DNA of 64,000 bases from Symbiodinium natans (lineage: Eukaryota > Sar > Dinophyceae > Suessiales > Symbiodiniaceae). A model generated the notes under the pieces. The model did not search any database. It was not told the origin of the DNA and worked only from the letters and a program-made list of their open reading frames with translations. The position numbers and the translations under genes were made by a program. Below, piece after piece: positions 9,631-20,449 of this stretch; the stretch's first letter is position 1, and every line of letters begins with the position of its first letter. The stretch lies in assembly GCA_905221605.1 (NCBI GenBank), contig CAJNDS010000509.1, positions 1 to 64,000 on the forward strand, read 5' to 3'.

Positions 9631-11380
9631 ATGGATGCATCGGCCTGGGCTGCCTTTGTGAAGCGCCGTGGACAGTGGTTGGTGGACAGGGTCACGGGCT
9701 GGAAGCCAGACAGCATCGACACGCAGGGTGAGAGGATCGGAAGTGATTGTGCTGGCATGGACACGTGCATCATGGCTTTGAAGAACATGAGGGTCAGCTG
9801 CACGGCTGTGCTGCTCGGCAATGTTTTTTAAGGGTTTTGAGGGTTGAGGGCCGGGGTTTATTCAGGGTTTAAGGGTTTAAAACGGGTGTAATTTAAGGGT
9901 GTCAGGGTTTAAGAGTTTAAGGGTACAAGGGTTTAAGGGTTTAAATAAGGGTTTAAGGGTTTCAGGGTATTAAGGGTTATCAAGGGTTTAAGGGTTTAGG
10001 CTTTGGGGTTTAGGGGTTAAATAGGGTTTAGGATCAATCAGGTTCAGCTGCGACATCGACCCAGTCTGCCGCCAGTTTCTCGCGGACAACAGCAAGCCCC
10101 AGTACCTGTACGAGGACATGACAGGGTCACGGCCCGTCCATGACATCAGCGGGTATGTCTGTGGCTTTCCATGTCAACCTTTCAGCAAGCAAAATTCAAG
10201 CAAGAAGGCTGGGTGGAAGCACCCGGCCGCAGCTTTGGTGAAGCATGTGGTCAGGGTCACTATGGAGCAGCGGCCAGTGTGGAGTGTCTATGAGAACGTG
10301 ATGAACATCCTTTCACACCGCGCTCGCCTGTTTTCTATCTTCCGCGCCGGGGGTCTCCTGGACCTGTACACAATGTTCTGTGTGCCAGTTTGCCCCCACC
10401 GCTCACTGGGTCTGCAGTGCACCAGGCCCAGGTTGTTCTTCATCCTCGTGCGCAAGGATGTGCAGGTGGCTGACAGACCCCTGATGTCAGCTTTGGTTCA
10501 CACCTTGGTAAGCAGTGTGAGACCAGGGTCGGTCCAGAAGCCTCGCGCGGGCCCCCGTCTGAGATTCAAGGGTCTCGAGAGCAAGGGGGGCTGGAAGACT
10601 CTGCATGAGCGTGTTCGGGACCATCTGCAGCTCACAAGGTCACGTGGAAACCTTGCTTGCGACAACCTCACAGAGCGTGAACTAGATCTCTTGAACATGG
10701 TCGTTGAGGCTGCAAAGATGCAGGGTCAGGGCGAGCTGTTTGTCGACGTGTCCCAGAGCATCCACAGAGCCCCCGCGCTGTGGGACGTTTTGCCGACCCT
10801 CACGACCAGCAGCAAGGTGGTCAGGGTCAGCGGCAACGGCAAGGAGTGCCGACTGTTGTCTGCCACAGACAAGCTGGGTCACATGGGTGTGAACCCAGAC
10901 AGCCTCGTCATCGATGAGTCCGTGCAGAGCCGCCTGTGTCGCCTGGCTGGAAATGCGATGCACGTGGACGCTGTCGCCTTGGCCATGGCACTGGCTATGG
11001 CCCTGGTCGATTGGCGGAAGGCCAACATCGTCCAGGGTCAGCCGTCAGGATCAGACTGTGTGGCAGGGGTGCCGGCAGGGTCAACGAAGTTTGTCCTGCC
11101 GCCGCAGGTGCTGAGCTGGAAGCTGCTGGAAACGGAGAGTGGGCTGCGCAAGCTCCAAGGAAAGTATGTGAAGCGAGCCCGAGTCAAGGACAGGGCCAGA
11201 ACATTGTTGCAGAAGCCTGCTCTGCCAAAGAAGCAGCCGCGGGCCAAAAGAGCCTCCAATGCCAAGGTCAAAGGAGCTCACTCAGCTAAGCCACCGTTGC
11301 CCAAAAAGAGGCGCGGAGATCCCCAGCCGAAGCTTGTGGAGACAAGTGCGGCCAGCCGTTTGAAGCAGTTGTTTGCATAG
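9631..11380 (+). CDS. C5 cytosine DNA methyltransferase, apparently complete
   Basis: The enzyme transfers a methyl group from S-adenosylmethionine to C5 of cytosine in DNA. The ATG at 9631 lies inside AGGGTCATGG. Motif order is intact: a SAM-binding motif I-like segment GSDCAGMDTCIMALKNM, motif II FSCDIDPVCRQF, catalytic loop GFPCQPFS (Cys near residue 110), motif VI YENVMNI, motif VIII QCTRPRLFFILVRKD, a variable target-recognition stretch, and the terminal motif LAGNAMHVDAVALAM. The C-terminus is Lys/Arg-rich (PKKRRGD, KKQPRAKRA), like a nuclear signal. One intron (about 9829-10041) is filled with TTTAAGGG-type repeats, and its exact ends are ambiguous. There is no chromodomain, PHD, BAH or reverse transcriptase, so it is a compact enzyme of about 510 aa. 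Retroelement-linked DNMTs are described in dinoflagellates; no retroelement is visible here. Confidence 0.88.
9832..10035 (+). repeat. TTTAAGGG/TTTAGGG-type repeats inside the methyltransferase intron
   Basis: Irregular GGGTTTAAGGG units fill nearly the whole intron between motif I and motif II of the methyltransferase. This shows directly that telomere-like repeats serve as intron filler in this genome. Confidence 0.8.
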
Positions 11381-11705
11381 CTTGTCAGGGCCATGCAACG
11401 GACGAGTCCTGACGGCGTCAAGAACAATATGATTCAGTCAGGACTTAAATGACTCTATTGTGTTTGTGGCCATTGGAAGTGGCTTGTCCGTGCTCGCAGG
11501 GTCATTGACCCACTGCGACTATGAGTGAAACGACGGAAAACATAGCCGACATAGCCCGCAGCGTGCGCCAAGTTTTGTGCTCTGTTTCAGCTGTGCTTGG
11601 TATTGTTGATGCTGCTACATGTTTGGGAATTGCGCTTGGCCTGCGCAGCCATTTTTTGATTTGTGTCAAAAGCGCGCCCTGCTGGGCCAGGCCATTCGAC
11701 TGACA
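11381..11705 (+). other. Short intergenic region / 5' leader of the next gene
   Basis: About 325 bp separates the methyltransferase stop from the next start. It holds GGGTCA at 11500 next to the only TGACCC I found in the first 21 kb (about 11505). No promoter motif is recognisable. Confidence 0.4.
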
Positions 11706-13422
11706 ATGGCAAGCAGCGAAGGCGCTGTCAAGCGCCGCCGTGTTTCGGTGAAGACGCACGGCGAGCAGGGTCAGGAGGATCCGGAGGCTGAGGAAGCGGC
11801 CGGGCTGGCAGACATGGTGGAGCCTGCGGTGCCGGCCGTGCCGCTGTTTTGGTCACTGCCGGCAGACGAGAACGAGCCGGCGGAGTCAACCCTGCGACAC
11901 TTGATTCCCTACACACGCAGCGAGGCCTGGAAGTGGCTGCTGGGTCATGGCAAGTCTCTGCTGGGCAAGTCGATTCCGAAGTCTTTGGAGGCTGTGCAGC
12001 CTCTTAAGATCCAGGAGGGTCAGGGAATCAAGGAAACCTGGGACCTGAGCAACATGAAGAAGGCATTGAAAGGCCACGGCGTCTATGAAGCTGCGGCGAC
12101 TGCTTGGGTGCTGTCCATCGACGCAGAGGGTGACGCGAGCTGGAAGTCTCTTGTTTTGTTGGGTTCCCAGGCCAGGCTTTGACAGAATGCACAGTGCTTT
12201 ATTTTGATAATTTAATGCTTTTGAATATTCTTGTGTCACGTGCTTGTTGCAGGTCTTTGTTCCTGGGGAGAAAGGCCACATCTTGTGCCCGTTCACCATG
12301 TCCGGCACAGTGCCCAAGATCCCGGCCGACACCTTGCCGACCAAGATCAATGTCATCTCAGGGTCACGGCTGCTCAGCAGCTTCTATGTTCAGCTGGCCC
12401 AGGCTTTCAAAGAGAATAACGAGGACAGGGTCAATTTGCTGATGAAGGCAAGCTTGTCGTGGACAGTCACTGTCTACGTGAATGTCTCCCCCCAGGGTCG
12501 GTTGCTGGAGGAGAACAAGCTGAACACCGCCATGAAGGCTGCGGGAAAGCATCTAGGCGAGTCGTGGCTGTCATGGTCACTGCGCGCACTTCAGATGGCT
12601 AGCCTCGAAGATGTCAAGCTTTCAGGGTCAGACAAGTCGGCAGCTGACCTGAACCGCACCGGGCTGACACTAGAGGGCAAACCGGTCAACAAGAATCACA
12701 CCCAGTGCTTGATGCTTCAGAGTCAGCTGCTGTCCGGCACCTCGGTTCAGCTGCTGAAGGACATCGAGCGAATTTATAGCCCAAAGGCTTTGACGCAAGA
12801 CTACACCAAGATCATGCGCATGTGCAAGGTGTGTCAAGGTCACATGGTGGTGGTGAAGAATATCCTGCCGGGGGCTGAAGCTGTGGAGATATTCCTCAGG
12901 AGCGCGCTGGTGACGCTCCACAGAAGGGTCACGGACGCTGCCTTCTTCTCCATCACGACCATCGACCCTCAGAACAAGGTCGGGTATGTCAGCCTCGTCC
13001 TCACCCGGTACCGCATCATGCACTACCTCAGCAACCTTGTTGGCTTTGTGGAAGAGTCTGCCAGCAAGAAGGAGATGCAAGATCAGGTTTTGCACGTCTT
13101 CCAGGACCCGTTACTCTTCCACACAACGTTCCCTGTGTCAGAAGAAGGGGTTCTGGATGAGGAAGTTGCTAATCGAGTCAAGGCTGGTCTGGGTCACAAT
13201 TGCAGCCGGGAGCTCTTGTCCCTTTGCCAGAAAATCACTGAGGGTCACTTCGACGAAGCCCTCTTGACGCTCGCAGCTGATGCCGAGCTGGAGAAGACAC
13301 TCTCCAGTTCGCACAAGGAGGATGACAAGGTGGTGGGCGTGCTGGTTGCAGCGATTCGGCAGTTTGGGAACTTGCTGGAGTCTGTTCGCCAGGGTCAGTC
13401 GCGAGCCCAGTCAGTGTCCTGA
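11706..13422 (+). CDS. Unknown 544-aa protein, two exons
   Basis: ATG at 11706 begins MASSEGAVKRRRVSVKTHGE, with a likely nuclear signal KRRR. Exon 1 is 11706-12170 (155 codons). The 82-nt intron 12171-12252 has a GC donor and ends GCAG|G. Exon 2, 12253-13422, continues in phase 0 (VFVPGEKGHILCPFTMSGTV) to TGA. The long second exon is well-composed globular sequence (YSPKALTQDYTKIMRMCKVC, FFSITTIDPQNKVGYVSLVL) but matches no family I can name. GGGTCA words are read in several frames (EGQGIK, ISGSRL, EDRVNL, HRRVTD). It lies 132 bp upstream of the next start on the same strand. Confidence 0.7.
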
Positions 13423-13554
13423 TTGTCAGTTTGAAACTTGTGGCCTGAGTTCAAAGCCTAAGCTTAGTTTCGTGTCCAATGAAAAGTTGCACATCTCAGG
13501 TCTGTCTCTGGAATGTCACAGGGTCCGAATCTCTCCTTGAGGACCTTGTGCAGG

Positions 13555-14625
13555 ATGGCTTCCAACCCCGAGGACCCCATGAAGTCTGCCATGGAGGAGC
13601 GGAAGGAGGTTTGGAAGCGAGCGCAGAATGCCAGAAAACGTCTTTGCTTGGTCTCCGAGGCCAAGACTGTCGCTGAGATGCAGGCAGCCGTGACGCGGGC
13701 AAAGGAGGCCTTCAAGATACGCTTCAAGTTGAATGAGGGTCATGAAGTGACCATTCTGGCCATGGATTGTGCTTGGGGCACACAAAAGAAGCCATGGCAG
13801 GAGGCTGCCCAAACGGGGTCACTGAGCAAGAGACAGGTGGAGGCTGCGTTTGACTACATGAACAGCTCTTGCCAGAAAAGTTTCGAGCTCGGCTTCGCCT
13901 TCGATGGGCGGTCCAAGGCACGAAGATCAATGCTGGCGGAGCTCACTGGCTTTGAAAGCATGAGCGAAGGCATGCTGATGTACCAAGAGCCAGAGCCAAA
14001 GAAGAATCCGGAGGGTCAAGTTCGCACACGCCGGCTGCCATTCTCGGCTTTGCAGCATGAGATGTACTACTGCAAGTTGGGGTGCGGGAACAAGTCCAAA
14101 CTTGCCGCGCGCGCAGACGATGGGTCAAGTGTCTACAAGGGCAGCTGGACGCTTCGTCGGCCTGACTGCAGCCCTACAATGTCACAGCAGGCAAAGAGGA
14201 CCATGGCCGAATCGGTGGGCATTACAGGGTCAATAGACATTGCGCCGGATGGATACAGCGCAGACCAGTCTGTGCCCTTCATGTGGTCAGAGTCAAAGGG
14301 TCAGGCCTTCTGGACTGAGTTCCTCTCTGCCTGGAGGGTCAAGCTTGTTGTCGACTTGAAGGGGGCCCCCCAGCTGGCGTTGGCCTGCGTCGAGTCTGGA
14401 GTGCACTATGTGGCCTTCGCAGGGTCAGCTGAGCAGGCCTCGTGGCTCTCCAACGTGCTGGACCTCGCGTCGCTTCGAAAGGTGGTGTCCCAGGGTCATT
14501 ACCTGTTTGAGAAGGATTTGTCCCAGGCAGTCCAGGACTTGTTTGCGGACGAGCTGGAGACCCCGCTCCAGGACACCATCCCAGTGTTGCCAGGGTCAGA
14601 GGATGACGAGGAGCAAGCAGCCTAG
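13555..14625 (+). CDS. Protein with a degenerate methyltransferase-like (Rossmann) C-terminal domain
   Basis: Single open frame of 357 aa from ATG at 13555 (MASNPEDPMKSAMEERKEVW) to TAG. The N-terminal third is helical and charged. The central part has a CKLGCG segment. The C-terminal about 100 aa reads VKLVVDLKGAPQLALACVES, GVHYVAFAGSAEQASWL, SNVLDLASLRKVV. This follows the pattern D-L-x-G-x-x-x-L-A-x-A-C / Y-x-x-x-x-x-x-x-x-H-x-x-W-L that I recall from a dinoflagellate family with a methyltransferase-like fold. The usual Gly-rich SAM loop is altered (DLKGAPQLA), so catalysis is doubtful. The gene is intronless here. Activity and substrate are unknown. Confidence 0.6.
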   Translation: MASNPEDPMKSAMEERKEVWKRAQNARKRLCLVSEAKTVAEMQAAVTRAKEAFKIRFKLNEGHEVTILAMDCAWGTQKKPWQEAAQTGSLSKRQVEAAFDYMNSSCQKSFELGFAFDGRSKARRSMLAELTGFESMSEGMLMYQEPEPKKNPEGQVRTRRLPFSALQHEMYYCKLGCGNKSKLAARADDGSSVYKGSWTLRRPDCSPTMSQQAKRTMAESVGITGSIDIAPDGYSADQSVPFMWSESKGQAFWTEFLSAWRVKLVVDLKGAPQLALACVESGVHYVAFAGSAEQASWLSNVLDLASLRKVVSQGHYLFEKDLSQAVQDLFADELETPLQDTIPVLPGSEDDEEQAA

Positions 14626-14639
14626 ACTCAGGGTCAGAC

Positions 14640-14760
14640 CAGGGTCAGAGAATATGTGCCCAGCGCGTCGAAGAGACGCGGCATCTGTTTTCCATGGTCA
14701 GACTCACTGAAGAGGTGTGCTGCCATAATAAGTCTTCTGATTCACTGGCTCTTCTGACTA
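14640..14760 (+). other. 3' flank with dense GGGTCA words
   Basis: Two to three GGGTCA copies (about 14630-14650) lie directly after the stop codon, outside any reading frame. The motif therefore also occurs in non-coding DNA. Confidence 0.4.
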
Positions 14761-15267
14761 CGTGAGACTCAGATTCAGTGTACAAGTGTGATGATACAGA
14801 TAATAATATAGCTCAGCTTTGATGACTCTGATGAGGGTCAGTGGTCTGCAAGACATCCTGGATACTGCCTCATGCAGTCGCCGGCAGACAAGACAAAATG
14901 AATTTGCATTTGTGCCATGTTCAGCACAGACCATGCTAGCGTCATGTTCCTAGGGTCTCTTGTGTCCGTGTCGTGCAACGGAGTTCGCTTGGGCAGGTGA
15001 GCCATTCGTCTTTCAGATGGTTCCGCTGCCGCAGTGGGGCCCCTGGATTTGGTGTAGGAAGGTGTGTGCGTGTGTGAAGTCAGACTGATTCAGATTCAGT
15101 GTCTACAAGTGTGATGATACATCCCCAAAGCCCAGCTCCTGGCATGTCATGTTTGCAGGGTCTCTTGTGTCCGTGTCGCGTGACAGAGTTCGCTTGGGCA
15201 GGCGAGCCATTCGTCTTCCAGATGGTGCCGCTGCCGCAGTGGGGCCCCTGGCATTGGTGCTGTAAGA
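14761..15267 (+). repeat. Tandem duplication of an about 200-300 bp intergenic segment ending in GT repeats
   Basis: Copy 1 (about 14761-15080) and copy 2 (about 15081-15275) share the series GATTCAGTGT.CAAGTGTGATGATACA, GGGTCTCTTGTGTCCGTGTC, GTTCGCTTGGGCAGG and CCGCTGCCGCAGTGGGGCCC. Each ends GTAAGAAGGTGTGTG-like. The GT run after copy 1 is short; after copy 2 it has expanded massively. No reading frame is supported. Confidence 0.75.
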
Positions 15268-15302
<35 letters not shown>

Positions 15303-15314
15303 TGTGTGTGTGTC

Positions 15315-15345
<31 letters not shown>

Positions 15346-15552
15346 TTGTGTGTTTTCTGTTGTGTGTGTGTGTGTGCTCTGTGTGTGTGTGTGTGTGTGC
15401 GTGTGCTGTGTGTGTGTGTGTGTCTCTGTGTGTGTGCTGTGTGTGTGTGTGTGTTGTGTGCGTGTGTGTTGTGTGTGTTGTGTGCGTGTGTGTTGTGTGT
15501 GTGTGTGTGTGTGTGTTGTGTGTGTGTGTCTTGTGTGTGTTGTGTGTGTCAG
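15268..15552. repeat. GT/TGTGT microsatellite, about 285 bp
   Basis: Nearly uninterrupted GT dinucleotides with occasional CT, TTT and TGC interruptions. The Cys/Val open frames that cross it are artefacts. Confidence 0.95.
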
Positions 15553-15770
15553 TGTGTAACAGGGTCACTTTGCATCCGTTTTGCTGATGACTGACCGTGT
15601 GTAGCCTGGACCGATTGCATGACTGCAGTAACATAACGGATGACAGCCAGCAGCCTCTACTAGGGTCCTTGAGAATCTGCAGGACGTGGCAGGAATGACA
15701 GTGACGGGGTCAAGTAATGTCACCCAGGACATGTGCGTGAGTCAGACACAGTTTTGTCAACGGCCTCGCC

Positions 15771-18700
15771 ATGCCGATCCTCAATGAAGAGCGAAAGCGG
15801 CTGCTGTCGCATTTCAGCGACGACAATGATGCAGCTGTGCCCGGCAAAGATTCTGGCAAGCGACTGAAGGGTGCACAGGGTCAGGTCGTGCCGGTCCCAA
15901 AAAAAAGAACAGCCGGCAAAGGGTCAGCCGCCTCTGCAGATTCCAGTTCTGCGCGCCGCGAAGCCTCCTCTGCAGCTTCCAGTTCTGCGCGCCGCGAAGC
16001 CGCCTCTGCAGATTCCAGTTCTGCGCACCGCGAAGCCGCCTCTGCAGATTCCAGTTCTGCGCACCGCGAAGCCGCCTCTGCAGATTCCAGTTCTGTGCAG
16101 CAGGTAAGACGGCCAAGGTCCAAGAAAGCTCTTTCAGGGCCATGGTGGAAGGCTAAGGGCGGGAACGAAACTGTGCGGGACGAGTATCTGTCATGGTCAG
16201 ATGCAGAGCACAAGCAAAAGCACGGGAAAAACCCAACCGATGACTGCCCACGCTGCCGGTTTCAGAAGATGAGTTCGGTGTGGCTTTCCAGTGATGGGAC
16301 TCGTGTCTGCAGCAGAGAAGGAATTTGGTGGGAGACTTTTTCTGTGAGTGAGGGTCCGGTTAAAATTGTTAATAATCAATAATAAGGGAGTGTGACTGCT
16401 TAGGCCCGGCACGGTGAAAATGATGGTGCAGGGTCGAAAGCAGCTGGTGACGTGGCTTGGGACCAGACCGGCCGCCTGGCCTGCTGGAAAGTGGGGCCTG
16501 GGATGTCACCTGTGCGCGAACATGCTGCACAAGACAGAGGAGGCTCAGGTCCAGGGCAAGCTTACCAGTGTCCTGACTGAAGATGCTTGAGATTCAGCAG
16601 TAACATCCAGACGTAAGTTGTTACATTCAATTAATAGTATATAGTAATAACGTGCATTTGACTACTACTAATGTCACCCCAGCAAAGCAAGAACTGGCCA
16701 CAAGTTCATGCCGAGGCAGGGTCAGACGATTCAGTACCAAGTGGGGCAGGTACGAGGTGAATGCCATGAGCTCCGTTCAGGCCAGTGCGCTGCTCCTCCA
16801 CTCAACTCAGAGCAAGGTTCACAAGCTGGCCATGAGATGCTTCATGGAGCCCGATACACCACCGACGCAGCTCCTGCGGGAGGATGGTGACGAGGCGCTG
16901 CTCAGTGGGTCAGTGCCACAAGTGGCGGACTGGTTGGTGGTTTGGGAAAACTTGTCAGGGTCATTCAGTCACACTGGCACCCAACTGTCAACGTCCCGCT
17001 TCACGCAAGGGATGAGACGTCGGCGCCGTGATGCGGACTCCAGGGTCATTAAGGCCATGATCGAGATCATGGCGTTATCCATTCGCAACAGGCATCGCGA
17101 GACCCTTCGTCAGTCAAGGTCCATTTCCTTGTCCTTAGACGACAAAGGCCGCTGGAGAGTCATGCGGTACAAGTGTTCTGTCAGGGTCAACGACAAGGCC
17201 AGAGCTTCCAAACATGTACACTGTCAGCTAGAACACCCTAATTTCCAGTCTGTACTACCTTAACTGACTTATTATATCATTATTATAACCCTGTCAGATC
17301 GAGACACGCCGTGGTGTTCTGTGGGTGGAGAGCCTGTCAGCGGATGATGGCGACCTCAAGGACATGGAAGACGACTACGGTGAGAGGGTCACACAATCCA
17401 TACGGAACGCCATAAAGCAGGTGTGTGGTGAAGACACCGAGTTGTTTCAGCATGTCGTGAACAGGGTCAACGGGGTCATCGCAGACGGTGCCGTGCAGAA
17501 GGCCTTGAAGCTCCTTCGCTTTGCGTTGCCCAACGTCGGGGTCATTGCACGCGACTCCTGTCACGTTCAGCGCATCGCCACGAGCGACCCATTGAAGCGA
17601 GATAGCTGCACTTTGCCCAAATGGGATTTTTCGTGTTTTCAGCGCCAGGGTCAATTGAATAATAGCAATAGTAAAATTCCTTGCCTGGCAGGGTCATAAT
17701 TACTTCCATGGGGTTTCTGAGTGGAGGCATGGGCCAGCGATGGAGGGTCATCATGGCAGCGGAAGGAGGCTTGTTCCCAGCCGTGCAGGCCTCCGAAAAA
17801 TGGCGCTACGAGCTGCAGCTGGCACAAAGGGTCATGAAGAAATGGACTGGCCTTTCCACGGTCTTAAAGCAGGTGGGTCATGCGGATGCCAGGTACGAGT
17901 CTTCAGCCAGCTCCTCCAGGCACTACGTCAACCTGCAAGCCGCCATTGCGGCAGTGCTGGCAATGAGGGTCACCGACCCACGGCTCGACGTTGGAAAACG
18001 TACTCAAGCAGGGTCATGGCTGGATTCCATGGGCGCGGCCTGCGCCATCGAGGCGGGACTCACAGCCGACTGGTCTGCGGAAGCCCTTCGCTACATCCGC
18101 CAGGACGACTGCATGGACCCTGATTGCGCACTGCTGCTGGAGAGGTTGACTGTGTATCAGGGTCGTGTGACCAAGCTCTTCATTGAGGGCCGCATCCTCT
18201 TGGAAGCATCAGGGTCAGACACTACGATGACAGCGCAATCCATACAAATCGCCCGAGGAAGCCCTCCCCTCTACTATGGGCACAAGGTCAAGTATTTGTG
18301 GACAGAAGACGAAGCAAACCGCAGTGCGCCCTATGCTTTGCACGCCATGTGCCCGGACTGGATTGGGATTGATTTTTTTTCATTCACATTCATATTGAAG
18401 TTTGAAGGTTCATTACGTTCTGCTGTTGCTCACTTTAAACCTCGGGCCCTGGTCCCTGGTGGCATTGAAATAGTCGGACTCTCATTTCGGACAGACCCAG
18501 CCCTTAAGCCCTGTATGCTCCAGGAGTCCTGTCCTAACCCGCGAAATCTTGCTGCTGCTGAATGACCTATATACCCTAAACCCCAGCTGAGAAACCGCCC
18601 TTATTAGAGCCTCGTTATGCCAAACTTCGTGACGAAGTTTGGCATAACGAGCCCGTCGATTGCTATACTTTCACCAAAACTGGCCAGTAGTGGTACGACT

Positions 18701-20449
18701 GGACAACGCCAAGGCGAGAGATTGCTCGAGATGCGTGTGCACGACTCGATGCGGAGCTGAAGGGTCACTTGTTGGCAGACTTCAATGCGTTCAATCTGGG
18801 TGCGTGGAAGCGTGCGCTGACCAAAGCTGGTGCAGACCGTGCCGTCGCAATCGGCAATCTGTGCCGCCAGTTTCGGCGGCTCTGCCAGGCCAAAAGGCTG
18901 CCTGTCGAGAGCCCGGCCCAGCAGGCTCAGGCAAGCGCCGAGATCACAGCAGCAGCAAAGTTGTTGCTTCAGGACAATGCCAGGGTCATGGATGCAGACG
19001 ACATTGACCTCCAGGCTGTCAATCGTGACTGTTGGGGTCAGGTGGGCGCTGCGGACTTTGCTGCGAGATGCAAACTTGGCCAGTTCGACTACCTGGACGA
19101 TGTAGTCGATTTTTATATGGGGCTGGAGCATGTCACGAGCACATGTGAGAGAGATTTGGGTCAAACGAAGCGAGCAGCGCTTGCGCATGCTGGTCCTTTG
19201 GGTGGCGTGGCCCTGGCTGCCATACTTCACTGCCAGCTGGATGGCCCAGGGTCAAGAGAGGAGGTCATCGGCGATGGCGTCGATTGCTTTGGCCCTGCCT
19301 CAAGGGAGTGGGCCCGGCTCTGGCTGGAGAAGCATGGCCGGAGATTCCAGATCTACAACCGACGCTTCGGGCCAGAGTTGGCAGCCAGGGTTAAAAAATG
19401 CACGGATGCGGCCCTGAAGAAGAGCCAAAGCAAGGCTGCCGACGCCTTGTGTGCTATGACAGCTGGCCAGGCCAAACGCCAAAAGTGCATTCTGCCCAAC
19501 ATGATCAAGTTGACAGAGGCGGAGAAGGGCGCCATCCCCGTCAGCAAGGAAACCCAGAAGTTCAGAAACTTCACCGAAACGCGTCGTTCAGCCTTGAAGA
19601 CTGATAAAGAGAAGGCGCTTCAGGGTCAACCGACGACCTTGCCGCCACCTCGCAACGCCGTTCTGCTCAGTGACACAACGGTGGTTTGCCGCAAGAAGTT
19701 CGAAAATTTCAACTTGGCAACTGGGTGAAGAAGTTAAAATTGTTCTGATGTTTCCTCACGTTCTTTTTACCCGGTGTTGTGCAGAGTTGGTTGGGCCCTG
19801 GGATGTTGTGGCTCAGGTCTTCAATGCTACCCAGCATGACCTGGTGAATCGAGGGTCTTCCTTTGCGAGGTCGCTGCCGCAGGCAATGCGATCGAAGTCG
19901 CTAGTTGTTGTGGAGGATTTGAAAGAGGTGCACTGCGCACTGAATCCTGTCCTGGCATTCGGTGTTGCTGTTTCTGGCCTTGCTCTTTGCACTGCCCCGG
20001 ACTTTGTCTCAGACAAACCTGCAGCTGGCCTGCCTTTGAAATTTTTGAAAGTCTTCTGATTCTGAAAATCCAATTTTGTGAGGGTCATGATATTAAGTGA
20101 CATGATGAGTCAATCGGCCCACTAAGGAGCGTGTTGTGGAGCACCTTCACCCGCAGCAAGTCCCAACCTTGTCAGTGGACCGCAGAGGCCTCACAAAAAA
20201 TGCAAAGCAGGTTCTGGACACGGCAGCTGCGCTCAAACGTGTGACCGTGGTGGAGCCGAGCACCGAGGAAGGGTCAGACGTCTTCAAGGTCACGGCTAAT
20301 GACGATTTGAAGAAGCCCGCGCTCTCCTTGCTACGAATCCGACGCGAAGAAGGGGTGGCAGTTGAGGGTCTGGAGAGGGTCACTCGCCAGCCTCTGGCTG
20401 ACACTTCTCGAGATGCTCAGAGGCAGCGGTTGCAACGGATGTTCCAGTG
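15771..20449 (+). CDS. Large BED-finger / DDE transposase-like gene (multi-exon, dinoflagellate type)
   Basis: Exon blocks in order: 15771-about 16340 (ATG, 12-aa repeats SADSSSAHREAA, then a CPRCRF knuckle); about 16404-16560 (KWGLGCHLCANMLHK, a C-x2-C finger half); about 16710-17215 (KWGRYEVNAMSSVQ, then LLHSTQSKVHKLA, an H-x6-H finger half, and later SISLSLDDKGRWRVM); about 17298-17602 (VNGVIADGAVQKALKLLRFA and RDSCHVQRIATSDPLKR); about 17745-18345 (ASEKWRYELQLAQRVMKKW to KYLWTEDEANRSAPY); about 18680-19725 (YDWTTPRREIARDACARLD to CRKKFENFNL); about 19790-19970; and about 20118-20449 (TKERVVEHLHPQQVPTL, TGA). A C2H2 BED-like finger followed by Asp motifs in LSLDD and ADGAVQK fits a cut-and-paste transposase-like family repeated in dinoflagellates. 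The third acidic residue was not assigned. Exon borders are approximate, and it may be two genes split near 18.6 kb. Confidence 0.5.
15935..16100 (+). repeat. 36-bp in-frame tandem repeat (SADSSSAHREAA units)
   Basis: Between four and five copies of a 36-bp unit beginning GCAGATTCCAGTTCTGCGC code a Ser/Ala/Arg linker near the N-terminus of the transposase-like gene. Confidence 0.85.
18611..18651. repeat. Perfect 41-bp palindrome (20-bp arms, 1-base centre)
   Basis: Arms 18611-18630 and 18632-18651 are exact reverse complements: CTCGTTATGCCAAACTTCGT and its complement around a single G. It lies in a probable intron of the transposase-like gene. Confidence 0.95.

Noticed and set aside
15099-15634. 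Open frames of Cys/Val (plus) and Thr/His (minus) across 15.1-15.6 kb
   Set aside because: They are translations of the GT microsatellite in different frames.
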